Below are positions 20,700-32,160 of a stretch of DNA of 64,000 bases, piece by piece (position 1 is the first letter of the stretch; every line of letters starts with the position of its first letter). Under the pieces are notes generated by a model. The model was given only the letters and a program-made list of their open reading frames with translations. It was not told where the DNA came from and made no database searches. The translations under genes were made by a program, and so were the position numbers. This DNA comes from Rhizophagus clarus (taxonomy: Eukaryota; Glomeromycota; Glomeromycetes; Glomerales; Glomeraceae), in NCBI GenBank assembly GCA_015698045.1, contig BLAL01000017.1, positions 1 through 64,000 on the forward strand. The letters are read 5' to 3'.

Positions 20700-22650
20700 A
20701 TTTCTTCTTAAAAAGATAATTTTTCTTCGTTTTTTAGGTACATAATATTTATGCAAAATGCAACTACTGTATGTTTGACAATCACTGCATGTATGACAGT
20801 CACACCTCACTACTATGGCGCAACAAAAAATCATGATAGGAAAATAATTACTAAAAGTAGTTACTTTTGCTGGAGCAGTTTTGAATATTATTGGCTCAAC
20901 TTTTTTTTGTTAATTTTTTTACTTACAAGTGCCCATACATGACTGCCACAATTTCACTACCACGCTTTGATTTATTCCCTGCAGTAAAAAATTGACTAAA
21001 AAAAATGAACAATTAGTAATGTTCATTAAAGAAAAAGTTGAAAAAAATTATTTTTTTTTAGTGCTTGCCAAATTTTCACATCCAAAAAGATTCTAAGAAA
21101 CTGATTAAAAAAAGAAAAACGAAATTATTAATTGTTCATTAAATAGAAAAAAAAAAGTTTTTTTTACTTCTCAGTTTTCCACATTCAGAAAGACTCAAAA
21201 ATGGAGTAAAAAAAAAAAGGAAAAATTATATTTTTTGCTTCTCAGCTTCATATACTCAAATGGACTTAAGAAATGGACAGTTAGTATTTAAAATATCTAG
21301 TAAATTAAAATGTTTTTTACTTGCTAACTTATAAGCACTTAAAAAACAATCGACTAGAAATGTTTGGTAAACTGAAATAAAGAGAAGTTTTTCTTCCCTA
21401 CCATAAAAATTTTTATCTTATCCTTATCTTATCATTACATGTTCATGTCCAGGGATTTCAAAAAAATTCTTACAGTACAGTTTATCCATACGCCTAGTTG
21501 GAGTAGGTAATGATTGCCTTACCTTATTTATAGGAGGCAGGAAGAATTTAGCATTGTGGTTTATATAATTTAACCATGATCAAATCATTTTATATAAGTA
21601 TTTATTTATTTACATGTTAGCGACTAGAACGTTACATAAATGGTCAAATATAAAAGAATCTAAACTAAGAAACGAATTTCTATATAATCCAAGATGTAAA
21701 ATCCCTCGAGAGACCGTCAGCCGAGTATTTTACTACTGTACAGCTATGACCATTAACCCTCTGACCCATCCCAAAAACAAATCTATCAGGAACAACAAAA
21801 TCCGCTAAAATAGCGTCACTATTAAAATGTGATAACCATGAACAACGCGAATAGAGGTAGGTTGAACTAGTAATATATATGGTTAACCTTTTGTCAACCA
21901 TAAAGGGGGAATGTTTCGGTCAACTAACAGGTCGTTGGTGAGAGTCACGTGCTATATCGGAAGTGGAAGTAGGAGAGGATCGAGTGACATCCGTGACCGT
22001 TTGCGATTGTTTTGCGAGGAGCGATAAAATCTTTTCTTTGTTCTATTGATGTTTTGCCGTTTTTCCCAATCTTTGAAACATTTCATATGAGTGCGCCAGA
22101 AGTATCTCGTAATCTTACGGTAAAAGTGGCATCTAAAGGATGGTGACTCTTCGTCTGGTTTTCGCATTTCTGATAAAGTTGGTGATCAGATGTGTAAAAA
22201 CAGTAGGGACCGATTGGTGAAAGGCTAAGTATAAGGTGTGAAGTAGAAAGTAGGAACAAACGGGTTGCAACGTCTAACTTGATGGGTAATATCTATAGAA
22301 AGGCCGTTGTCACAATGTTCAGTGAGAAAGTCGATAAGATAATCGCAGCAGTGAAAACTCGTTCACCAAGATACGATTAATATTCTTAATAAAGAAAGTT
22401 TTATTTTGCGTTTAAAAAAAAAAAATGGATGAAGTGACGATTAATACTTTTTTAAGCGACTCACAGATCTTAGAACACGGTATTTTGGTAGATATTTTTC
22501 TTTATTTTTCTCTACTTTAATGAATATTACTAATTGCTAACCAAAATGGTCATTTGTAAATGAGGCATTGTTGCAAAAAGAACAAGTGTAAGTGCTAAAC
22601 GGAGTACAGGTGGAGCCATCGTTATTGTAGTTAAGCCATAAAGAAGTGCA
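20700..22650. other. No convincing gene; weak tandem repeats
   Basis: From about 21000 to 21340 there are degenerate units with T-runs, a TTCTCAG-type motif and AGAYTCWAAGAA-type segments (starts near 21061, 21166, 21240). An open minus-strand stretch at 22167-21952 (MRKPDEESPSFRCHF, then basic) has ordinary-looking codon use but no recognisable family. Confidence 0.45.
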
Positions 22651-22658
22651 TTCCAATC
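22651..22658. repeat. 8-bp target-site duplication, left copy
   Basis: TTCCAATC immediately before the TAGGG terminus. The identical octamer follows the right terminus at 24131-24138. Confidence 0.9.
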
Positions 22659-22827
22659 TAGGGATCGGAATCGATTCTGCGATAATCGAATTAATCGAAA
22701 GTCGATTAATCGAAAATCGCACAAAAAAATCGAATCTGGCGTAGTTGCTGCGGTTAAAGTATTTTCATGTGCAGGTCATTGCCAATCGTTCATATGATTT
22801 TGATTGATCATTATCATTATTAATATC

Positions 22828-23991
22828 TAGAGCTCCGAACGGGTAGGGTCAATTCCCGTCGGGTTGACTTGAAATATTCGGGTCGGGTTATCAAATTCGT
22901 GAGTCGTGACCCGACCCGATTGACGGCGACAGTCATTGACCTAAGTTTTTTAACTCAAGTTCTAGGTTAAAAAACTATTTATAAAAAAAATATTTGTTAT
23001 AAACGGTTTAAGAAAGCCGTTTTTTTGAAACATAAAAAAAAAATCTTTTATAAGCTATTAATAAACACGTTTTTTAATGTAGAATTTAGTAAAAAACTTT
23101 TAGCAACGTTTTTTTTGATAATTTGTCAAAAACGTGCGAAACGTTTCTTAACGAATAATTTAATAAAAAAAACCGGTACGCAACGTTTTTGATATGCGAT
23201 TTAATAAAAAAACGTTTCGCAACGTTTTTTTTTTGATATTTTATTAAAAACGGTGCGAAAACGCTTTTTGATATGTAACTTAATAAAAACAATGTTGCGC
23301 AACGTTTTTTTTTAACAACTCGATAAAAACGATGCATAATTTAATTAAAAAAAACGTTTCGCAACTTTTTTTGTTATTTTATTAAAAAACGTTGCGAAAC
23401 CGTTTTTTAATACACAATTAATTAAAAACGTTTCGCGATGGTTTTTTTTTGATATTAAAAAACGTTGCGCATTTTTTGATATCAGATATATATAGTATAA
23501 TTTAATTAAAAAAAAAACGTTTCGCAACTTTTTTTTTTAATATCTTATTATGTAATAAGCGTTGCGAAACGTTTTTTGATATATATATTTAATAAAAAAA
23601 AAGCGTTTCGCAACGTTTTTCTTTGATATTTTAATGATAAACGTTGCAAAACCGTTTTTTGATATATATTTAGTTAAAAAAAAAAAACGGTTCGAACCGT
23701 TTTTTTTTTTGATATTTTATTAATAAACGCGTTTTTTAATATATAATTAAATTAAAAAACGTTTTTTTTTTTTTAACAACTCGATAAAAACGTTGCGAAA
23801 ACGTTTTTTAATACATAATTTAATTTAAAAAAAAAAAACGGGTCACAGCGTTTTATTTATTAAAAACGTTTTTACAATGTTCTTTATTAATATAATCATT
23901 CAAAGTAACCCGAATACTTTAAGGTCAACGGTCGGGTCGGGTCAGAGCAGGTTACCCGAACCGAATCCGACCCGATCCGTTCGGAGCTCTA
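22828..23991. mobile_element. Inner hAT-like element nested in the outer one
   Basis: The two termini are identical over 15 bases (TAGAGCTCCGAACGG) and remain similar for about 70 bp through CGGGT-rich sequence that is far more G/C-rich than its surroundings. TAGNG again suggests hAT. The flanking octamers TTAATATC and TTCATGAC match at only 5 of 8, so a decayed target duplication is possible but not shown. The interior holds a repeat array and no transposase. Confidence 0.8.
22985..23880. repeat. Interior array of CGTTGCGAAACG-type inverted repeats
   Basis: About 900 bp in which AACGTTGCGAAACG and its reverse complement CGTTTCGCAACGTT alternate roughly every 30 bp, separated by TTTTTTGATAT and TTTAATTAAAAA segments. 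Neighbouring copies can form hairpins with each other. Open frames here are by-products of the repeat. Confidence 0.85.
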
Positions 23992-24130
23992 TTCATGACG
24001 CGGAGAATCGATTAGAATCAATTAATCGAAACCGAAAATCGAATCTCAGAATCGAATCTTGTGAAACGATTAATCGCGAGAAGTCGATTCTAGAATCGGT
24101 TCTCAAAATTAGAATCGATTCCAATCACTA

Positions 24131-24138
24131 TTCCAATC
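24131..24138. repeat. 8-bp target-site duplication, right copy
   Basis: TTCCAATC, identical to 22651-22658. Confidence 0.9.
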
Positions 24139-24465
24139 AACCTGAGTGGGAGAAATTGCGTATGAGGATGAGCGAAAGATGTGATCCTCAAAAAAATCAG
24201 TGATAGTAATACAATTCAAAGTAGTTGAAGTCCATTTTCGAATGTTCTTAGTAAATCTCTATACTGAGGTTATAAAAGAGCATTAGGTATATATGTCAAT
24301 TTGATCCGGATGGTAATAAGTTTGTCGGTCTTTTTTTGATGATTATTTTTCTTTTTAATGCCTATAATAATGACAAGTTTTATTATAAACAAAATTTATT
24401 TGAATAGCGAGAAGATCGGAAAAAAATCACTTCCCAATCTCCTACCCTTCACAATACAATAAACC
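24139..24465. other. No gene seen
   Basis: About 330 bases of AT-rich sequence between the hAT element and the remnants on the minus strand. Nothing is recognised. Confidence 0.5.
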
Positions 24466-25337
24466 TTCTGATTAAGTTTATAATCTTAATAATTGGTTCC
24501 GTTTTTCAATTAACATAATTTCTCTTTTGAGACAATCGTTTTTTTGTTTTTGAATATTTAGCATTTCTTGTTCCAGGGAATTAATTTTTTTTCTGCCGCT
24601 TAAGACCAACAAAGATGTGGATTTTCATCATCAAAAATTTTAATCACGTTCTCCTTATTGCGATTATTTTTTTGCTGCTTCATTATACCTGAAGATTGTT
24701 AAATTTACGCCTTTTCTCTAAATAATCAAATTATATAAATTATAATAAATGCAAATTAAATAAAATAATAAATTTTAAACATTTACCTGCACGTTTTTCG
24801 GTCTGGATACCCATGGAGTTAATTTATCTTTTGCCCAAGATATAAAAATAGTTTTTAATACTCAATTAAATCTTAACAAGATAAATTACAAAAATTAATA
24901 ATAGTTACCTGCTGCGACTGATTCACCACAATTTTGTATTTTATCTATTACTGTTAAAAAACTTTTTTTGTATCTAAAGTTTGATCATTTTTGTCAACAT
25001 TTCTAAAATGAAAATTATGAAACCATTAATAATAAATTTATTTTTACCGTTTATAGTGAACCTGGTAAAGTTTATAAATATACTCCAAGTGTTCAATTAG
25101 AGTTAAGTGTGGATATCTTGAATTTAGATACTGTCTTAATCTTAATAAAAATTAATAACACATTAATGCTTAGATAAATAAAAAATTATGTCTTGTTCTC
25201 AATTTACCTAATGCTTATCCGCGATGATATCCTAATCCCCTTCCGTGAATGTGATAAAAATTAAAACTTCGCCAATATCCTTTTCTACACAACTAAATAA
25301 ATCTTCAAACAAATTTTATAAACGTCAAAAGTCAAGG
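24466..25337 (-). pseudogene. Multi-exon coding remnant, unknown family
   Basis: Exon-like pieces with GT-AG limits on the minus strand: 25337-25208 (NLFEDLFSCVEKDIGEVLIF, ITFTEGD, then TAG); 25134-25048 (RQYLNSRYPHLTLIEHLEYI, YKLYQVHYKR); 25002-24909 (NVDKNDQTLDTKKVFLTVID, KIQNCGESVAA); about 24850-24787 (WAKDKLTPWVSRPKNVQ); and 24688-24466 (MKQQKNNRNKENVIKIFDDE, then TAA and an A-run frameshift, then a coiled coil INSLEQEMLNIQKQK). Introns are about 70-130 nt. The reading is protein-like and distinct from random AT-rich frames, but at least two stops and two shifts are present. I do not recognise a family; the last exon resembles the coiled-coil tails of SANT-type proteins. Confidence 0.5.
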
Positions 25338-25409
25338 CTGCAATATTTAAATTATTTAATAATTAGTACAAGAAGATTAACCAAATAAAATAAATATAAT
25401 TTAACTTGC

Positions 25410-25582
25410 TTTTTTATCTCATGAATATGCAGATATTTCTACACCGGCAGTTAATAATTTAAAACAATTTGATACTTGGTTAAATAATCCTAGTGAAGTT
25501 ATTATATTATGAGATAGTACTATCTGCTATAGGCAGTTCAGAAGAAATTAGTATGTGCGCGGAAATTTTTCGTTATCATACT
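25410..25582 (+). pseudogene. Decayed exon on the opposite strand
   Basis: The plus strand reads SHEYADISTPAVNNLKQFDT, then WLNNPSEVIIL, then TGA. After a shift it continues SAIGSSEEISMCAEIFRYH up to about 25582. The break is a small indel or substitution near 25510-25520. This is an unidentified, protein-like sequence. It does not overlap the minus-strand remnant that ends at 25337. Confidence 0.4.
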
Positions 25583-26833
25583 ATATATACTTTATACTTA
25601 TAATAGTATATAATAAATACTTTAAATTTCAATACATACAGCACAATTTATTGATAAAACATTTGTGCACGTGACCTGTATTTTTATTTATTACCTTTGT
25701 TAGTTGTCACTCTCTTCGCTTTTTAATATTTATACACGACGGACAATTTTTTATTAGCGAAATCCTATTTGTTGCATGGCGTGCCAAAAGTCGTGTGATA
25801 AAATTTATAATTTTCGTTCATCATATGATCTTATTTATAGTTCTTATTTTTATGTTATGGGCAAAGACTCTTGGTTTAAAACTTTAAATATAATATCATA
25901 AGAATGAGAAACTGTACGCGAAAGCAATTTTTATTGTAAGTCGTAAAATCATCGCTAGTTGAAGCAGTTGAAGTTCGTACTTCAAACTTTGGTCAATTTT
26001 ACATATTCGTAAATAAGGACGCGGAACTTTGGCAAACCTGTACAATGAGATTTCTATGTATTCAATTGCGTCGTTATCGTCGATCGTATCGGTGGTGATG
26101 TCAGACGTAAGAAAACGTCCGGTTTGTTTAAAAATTTCCTGTCATGCTCACAGATTTCAAAATTTTGGTCTTACTTAATATTTAGAGCGTTTTAAATAAT
26201 ACGTCTGATAAAGTATGCGCACTCGCAATTACTAATCACGTAATACCATGATTATAAAACCTGACAGCTTCCATTCTTTAATTTTTAATTTTTGTAGGAA
26301 AAGGTTTATAGTTTCTTCTACATTTTCTGAGCAACAAGAATCTCATGGGCTTAAACTAATCAAATATGCATTTCCAATTTTTTAGAGCAACAAGAATATC
26401 ACGTACAACATCATGTTTTTATCACGTTATAAAATTATCATGGTATTAATTTCAGCTAGAATTAAGGTTTAGGGGTTAGAAATTTTTTTATGGGAGTTTT
26501 TTTTATCACTATACGTCATATCCTTAAGCCTATGTAATAATGATTTAAAAACCTTAATAAATTTAAACACTAAGACAAACAATTAATAAATCATCTTATA
26601 TATAACTTATTTAGGTATATCAATTATGTGATTTGAAACTTGTGACTCAATTAGATTCATGCCATATTATAATCTACGGTGTATTATATAATATGTAACG
26701 TGTATTTCTAACTAGTATATTGTGTTGGTGACAGATAATGATAGGTATATTAAAATATAAATACATCTATATATTATTATATATATATATATATATATTT
26801 TTTTTAAAAAAAAAAAGAAAAAGAAAAAGAAAA
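25583..26833. other. No gene; upstream region of the F-box gene
   Basis: No coding sequence is recognised. Just before the F-box gene there is an (AT)n tract (26773-26798), a T-run, an A-run and AAAAAG repeats leading into the ATG. Confidence 0.5.
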
Positions 26834-28234
26834 ATGAACAAAGATATAATTTTTCTAATATTAGAAAAAATCCAAGATGATAGGAAAACTCTTTATTCGT
26901 GTCTTTTAGTTAATAAAATATGGTGTAATACAACAGTACCATTTTTATGGAAAATTCCTGGAAAGTATAAACCAACCAGTAAAGCAATGAAAATATTATT
27001 TGGTGTAATACTTTCGCAATTATCAGAAGAATCAAGGAATATTTTGAAGGATCATGGAATTGAAATAATATATCAACGACCTTTATTTAATTATATTAGA
27101 TACTGGAGATATTTGAATTTAGAACTTTTAGAAAGTATGATTCATTCTATAAAAATTAAAGAGTTTCAAATAACTCTTATGAGAAAAGAAATTTTGAAAT
27201 TATTCATTAATAAAAATACGAGATTTATTGGTCTTTATATACCAGAAAATTTTAGTTATCATATACATCTTATTTTAGGAGCTGAATCTTGTTTATCAAC
27301 AATTGAATATTTACATTGTGATGCTAATACAAATCAAAGTATTTTAAAAGGATTAACAAAAATATGCAAATCAATTAAAAAATTAAGATTTGATATTATT
27401 CAAGGGATTAAAATTTTGGAATTAATTAAAGCACAAAAAAATCTGAATGATATTTATATGAGCAGTTATTCATATTTAAAAGATAAATTATATTGTGATA
27501 ATCTTGAAGAATCACTTATTAAAAATTCAGATACAATTCAACATTTAAGAATGGATTGGACTCCTATTACAAAAATTCTTTCATATCTTACAAATCTTAT
27601 AAATCCAAATCTTTCAGCTCATATGGGAGCTCCTTTTTTATCATTTATAAGTGAACAACAAGTTCCAATTAAAATTTTAAAAAGTTTAATTGAAAATACA
27701 AAAGGAAATCTTAGTGAAATCAGTATTTTTTGTCATGATAAAAATGATAATAAGATGCTTATAAAATCAATTTATCAAAATTGTCCATCTCTTAGATATC
27801 TTAAATTATTATTTTATAATGATAATATTTCAGAATTGGAAATTTTATTAATTAATTGTCAATATTTAAATGGTTTAGTTATTATAACATTAGAAAATGG
27901 ATTTAATTGGGATAATTTATTTAAAATATTGATTAGATCATCACCAATGAGTTTGTATAAATTTAAATTTTCATCATATGAACTTAAATTGGAATCTTTA
28001 AAATCATTTCTTGATAATTGGAAAGAAAGATGTCCTATATTATTACAAACCATTCCATTTTGTTATTGTATGAATATGTCACCACCACAATTATATTATC
28101 AGAAACAATTAAATTGTTTAATCAATGATTATAAAACGAATGGAATAATCGAAGAATATGATGTTGATTGGTGTGGTCATGATTTTGAAGATCTTAAGTG
28201 GGTCCGAGGTGAATCCCTTCCTTATTTCAATTAG
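26834..28234 (+). CDS. F-box/LRR-like protein (paralogue 1)
   Basis: 466 residues from ATG 26834, chosen because NKDIIFLILEKIQDDRKTLY is the F-box opening (I-LEKI and later CLLVNKIWCNTTVPFLW). The 32 codons before it are low complexity. F-box proteins bind Skp1 and recruit substrates to SCF ubiquitin ligases. The remainder is leucine- and isoleucine-rich with LRR-like blocks (IKKLRFDII, IQHLRMDWTPI, LRYLKLLFYN, YLNGLVIITLE). It is clearly paralogous to the gene at 36659-38158, sharing LFINKNT, YLNGLV, SPMSLYKFKFSS and an (E/K)YDV end. Compared with that paralogue it lacks roughly 20 residues after SYLTNL. There are no introns, stops or frameshifts. The partner substrate is unknown. Confidence 0.85.
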   Translation: MNKDIIFLILEKIQDDRKTLYSCLLVNKIWCNTTVPFLWKIPGKYKPTSKAMKILFGVILSQLSEESRNILKDHGIEIIYQRPLFNYIRYWRYLNLELLESMIHSIKIKEFQITLMRKEILKLFINKNTRFIGLYIPENFSYHIHLILGAESCLSTIEYLHCDANTNQSILKGLTKICKSIKKLRFDIIQGIKILELIKAQKNLNDIYMSSYSYLKDKLYCDNLEESLIKNSDTIQHLRMDWTPITKILSYLTNLINPNLSAHMGAPFLSFISEQQVPIKILKSLIENTKGNLSEISIFCHDKNDNKMLIKSIYQNCPSLRYLKLLFYNDNISELEILLINCQYLNGLVIITLENGFNWDNLFKILIRSSPMSLYKFKFSSYELKLESLKSFLDNWKERCPILLQTIPFCYCMNMSPPQLYYQKQLNCLINDYKTNGIIEEYDVDWCGHDFEDLKWVRGESLPYFN

Positions 28235-31200
28235 TTTATGTCCTGTTATATTGTGTAAATCAAATTTGATTGGTTGACCCGGGATCCGCAGTACCTTAGT
28301 TGTTGAATTAATAATAATTTGTCATCGAGATGTGTTGCGCGGTAGCTTGAAGAATGTACACATCTTGAGTAATTGATCAACTCGTATTGCTTATTATTAT
28401 TCATATTGGATATAAGTATTGTATTTAAAGTCTCATGTTTCAATTGTCTTTCTTAAACAATTTTTCTAATTATTATGCACTTTACAGTAACTATAATCAT
28501 TTACTTTATTGAGCTCGTCTTGTTATGCACTATATATACGTTTCTTTAGAGAAGAAAACCATTCAAGAGATGCTTTACTCAGCTCAAACTAATCTCTTCC
28601 TTATATGGATGTATGAACATATGACTTATTTTCAAATCATAAATGCAATATAATTTTTTAATTTCTTCTCTTAAACAGAAACCATTTCCTTTTTTCTTTG
28701 TATCGAACAAAAGTTCTACTGAAATATACAAACATTTTGATACTCATCTGCTGTCACGAGAAAAAAAGACTTATTATAAAATAATTAGAGATTACTTTTC
28801 CAATAAGATCACTTATAGTTATTTGGTTTGTTTATTTTTCTCCAATAAGAGACTTCCACAAAATATGATGAAAACCAATCATCAAATACATTTATGATTT
28901 TAATTGGTTTATTCCATTTTCTAATATTTCACTTATAGTTATTTGGTTTGTTTATTTCATATGTTCTTTTGACCAATATGAATACAATCTTTTTAACAAA
29001 AATTCTTCATATTTCTTTTCAAGAATTTTACATAAATTTTCTAAATCATTTGCACGAACTTACATTTTTTATTCTTCATGAAATCAACAAATAAGATATA
29101 TTTTAATTTCAAACTAATATTGTTATCATATAATTATTCTGAATGGTAGTATTCTAAGTGTTGTTAATTTTTTTGGGATTATTTGAGCGAACAACTTTGT
29201 ATATCACAATAAGGTATAAATGTATTCATTTGAAACTTCTATTCTTTGAAATAATAATATTATTGTAGAATTATTTTCGACCTCTTGATTCATACTTATT
29301 ACAAATAATTATAATAAGAAAATATTATGGCGTGAAAAACGAAAATGGACGGGAACTTTTGTAACAAATTATTACAATAAAATTTTTATTAATAAATTTT
29401 TTTTTTTTGCAAAGTGCTTTTAATTATGGAGGAGAAGTAAAGTTAATTGACAAATGGACAGTTAAAGTAATTAGATAATAGTGTTGAGTGTTTTAAAACA
29501 TGCTAATATCGGCAATTTACTTTTTAACCTGTACAGATATGTATTGTTTCAAAATCCGACACATTAGCCAAATTGATTAGTCATATCAATCGAGAAGGTG
29601 TGGGGAATCAGAGTTTACAGACGTGACGAAGAGTCCATAAGAAGTTATATTATACGCGTTGTACTATCCTTTAAGTTTCATAAATTAAAAAAAAAAAAAA
29701 AAAATATTTTTTTTACAGGTATACTATTTCAAAATCCGACACATTAGCTAAATTGATAATTGATTAGTCATACCAATTAGAAACTTTTTTGGTTATTGTG
29801 CACTCTTATCTATCCGCAACGCTTTCCATTTTCATAAGTAAATGAAATAGTATGATGTAATTTTCTAAAAAAAAAAATGTCAAAATTTCGTCATACAATA
29901 TAATCCTTAGTCAAGTTGGCAAGCGCGGTTTTGTTTTGACTTATACGGCAATATTATCGCGGTACCTATGTGAATAAAAATCTTATAAAACTCTTCCTTT
30001 TCGCGTCAATTTCTCTACTTTTTCAAAAAAGAAATTTTCAAATAAAAAAAATTTTGTCTTTCAAACAATAATATTTATCCATTTTCAACAACATACCGTC
30101 TTTACGAGACGTTTCGGATATAATTTCTTTTAAGCATCCTTTTGGTCTTTGACTGTATTTTTTTTTATTTTAATTTTCTCTTTTATTTAACGAACTTTAA
30201 TAACAGTTCGTTTGTTTTTTCTTTGTAATACACTTATTTTTTACCTTTCTCTCTAAGTGGCAAGAGACTTATGATGATATCAAGTTATAGTTGAACGGTT
30301 AGATAGTGAAACTCATACCACATGATGAGAAAAATAATATAAAAGGAGCAAAACATGCACTAGATTTTATTGCTTTTGTTGCCCACGAAAATGTGTTTTA
30401 AAGTCGTTGTGGTAAGTATCATTTTACGTTCTTGCAAGAGAAGGAATTCACATGTACATGGCTCTTTTTGCTAGGTGGATTTATTCACTGAGGATCAGCT
30501 GAGCCTGAGAGAAACTGAGGTTCTATAGTTGTTTTAATAATAAATAATATGGCAAATAGAATAGATTGATTAGTTTTAGTGAATATTTATTTATTGAATT
30601 TAAATTATAATGTATTTTTTTAGTAATAGATTTCAATTTCTTTATTCTTCTTCACTTTTTTTATTTTTTGAGATTTACAACTATAGCACGTGACTGTATG
30701 AGGTACCTCTATGCACCTTGCTCTCTTGTGTGATAGTACTTCTCATAGGTTTAATATGATTTGCCACCATATTAATCCTTTTGTATTTTTATTTTTAGGA
30801 ATTATTCGGGTGATTACCTTCTGGTTTTGCGGTATAAGAGACGCGGTCACGCCAAATCTCCCGTTTTCTTTTTCTTTCGATAAGCAAGATAAGTTTTCTC
30901 TTTTGGGGCACTTAGTGCAAGTAACTTTACAAAAATAAAAATAAAATTATCTTAATGAAAACAAGCAGATTATATGTATTTATATAGTATCGATTTTCTT
31001 TTATGTGTATGATTTTCTTTTATGATGTATGAGAACTCCTTGATAGATTATTAAGATTATACTGAGACTATTAATAACGATAACCTATTATTGCCAACAA
31101 TAATACATAAATGATATATGTAAATTAAGCACTTTAACTATCTAACACAATTTATGATAATTGATATAATTATACAATATTGAAACCACAAATTCAATGT

Positions 31201-31536
31201 GAATAACGACAAATTATTTCAATTTTGCTTAAATTCTTTTAAAATTTGATCGCGTTCTTCTTATTGATGAATAAATTATCTTTAATTACTGTAGATTATT
31301 TATATCATGTAAATATTTATTTTTAATTGAAATATTTTTTTAGTAATACAAATATAATAAGTTTATTTATGTCATATGAAAATATTTAGTGATGAAAAAA
31401 AAATAACAAAAATGATAAAGAAACAAGATAATATTAAATATACACCTAAATAATAATGCAAACAATATACATATAAATTTTTACTAACTAAAAACCCCGT
31501 ATATAAAAAAAATATAATACCGTTTGTATATTAAAA
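28235..31536. other. No recognised gene; scattered repeats
   Basis: AT-rich and non-coding as far as I can see. It contains ATTTGGTTTGTTTATTT twice (about 28820 and about 28939), the TTTCAAAATCCGACACATTA pair (29547, 29727), and an A/T homopolymer at 29682-29712. An open stretch ending at 30938 has no protein-like features. Confidence 0.45.
29547..29787. repeat. Dispersed direct repeat around CAAAATCCGACACATTAG
   Basis: TTTCAAAATCCGACACATTA, continuing AGC(C/T)AAATTGAT, is found at 29547 and 29727; the second copy has an extra AATTGAT. A reverse-oriented relative (GTGTCGGATTTTGAAAT) is at about 41512. This suggests a mobile-element remnant. Confidence 0.75.
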
Positions 31537-32097
31537 TTAAAAATTATTGATTTGATCTTTGATAACGCTTGCAGCAACAGTTTGCGCAATCTTAGCACCA
31601 AATAAGCCAACATTATCCAAGCCTAATTCCGTATTAATTTGATCGTGATATAATGATTCCAGGAATTCGTGCCTTGGTACATCATCAGGAGAATTTTTAA
31701 TAGTTACCAAGTATGATGTGAAAAAGGTATATTTTTCTCTTGTCACGTAAAACTCCATTTGTTTAAGAAAATTGATAAAATTTTCACCTTTCACTGACTT
31801 TTCTTTATCTTGAATCATTTGTTGAGCAGGGATTTCATAATTTTCTAATAATGTGCATGCTTCTTCTAAGTTTTTATCTTGAACTTTGATGACTATAGCG
31901 TAAATATTAGAGACATCGAACTTGGGAAGAAAACCTAATGAGCTAACCCCACCGAGTCCACGTCCTACTGCATGTTTGCTTCGAAATCGAAATACTGTGC
32001 TGTTATCGTCGTCATAATGTTTGTAAAGAATAATATTCCCTTCACGAAAGCTATCGCAAAAGACATTGGTATTATTATTATGATTCATTTTATCCAT
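31537..32097 (-). CDS. Small hypothetical protein
   Basis: 186 residues from ATG 32097 (MDKMNHNNN); a longer open frame upstream lacks an ATG. The first ~15 residues are N-rich. A middle section contains FRFRSKHAVGRGLGGV and SSLGFLPKF, then a mixed helical region (KVQDKNLEEACTLLENYEIP, INFLKQMEFYV), ending with GLFGAKIAQTVAASVIKDQI, an amphipathic or weakly hydrophobic helix. No stops or shifts; codon use is A/T-ending like the other genes. No signal peptide or domain is recognised. It stands alone, about 3.3 kb from the nearest F-box gene. Confidence 0.6.
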   Translation of the reverse strand: MDKMNHNNNTNVFCDSFREGNIILYKHYDDDNSTVFRFRSKHAVGRGLGGVSSLGFLPKFDVSNIYAIVIKVQDKNLEEACTLLENYEIPAQQMIQDKEKSVKGENFINFLKQMEFYVTREKYTFFTSYLVTIKNSPDDVPRHEFLESLYHDQINTELGLDNVGLFGAKIAQTVAASVIKDQINNF

Positions 32098-32160
32098 TTT
32101 AGATGTTTTAAAGGTGGTTTTGTGACTAATGATTTTGAAATTCTTTTCCTTTTTATACAA

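Larger units (their letters stand above)
22659..24130. mobile_element. Outer hAT-type non-autonomous element
   Basis: The left end TAGGGATCGGAATCGATTCT (22659-22678) pairs with the right end, whose reverse complement is TAGTGATTGGAATCGATTCT: 18 of 20 match. Both fit the TAGNG start of hAT termini, and both sides carry the same 8-bp duplication, the hAT hallmark. Further in, both arms are rich in ATCGA motifs. It encodes no transposase and is interrupted by a second element at 22828-23991. Without the insert it would be roughly 300 bp. Confidence 0.9.

Noticed and set aside
20751..20942. 63-codon open frame
   Set aside because: No protein-like features and no splice support; surrounded by non-coding AT-rich DNA.
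23086..23527. Two minus-strand open frames
   Set aside because: They are generated by the inverted-repeat array inside the hAT-like element.
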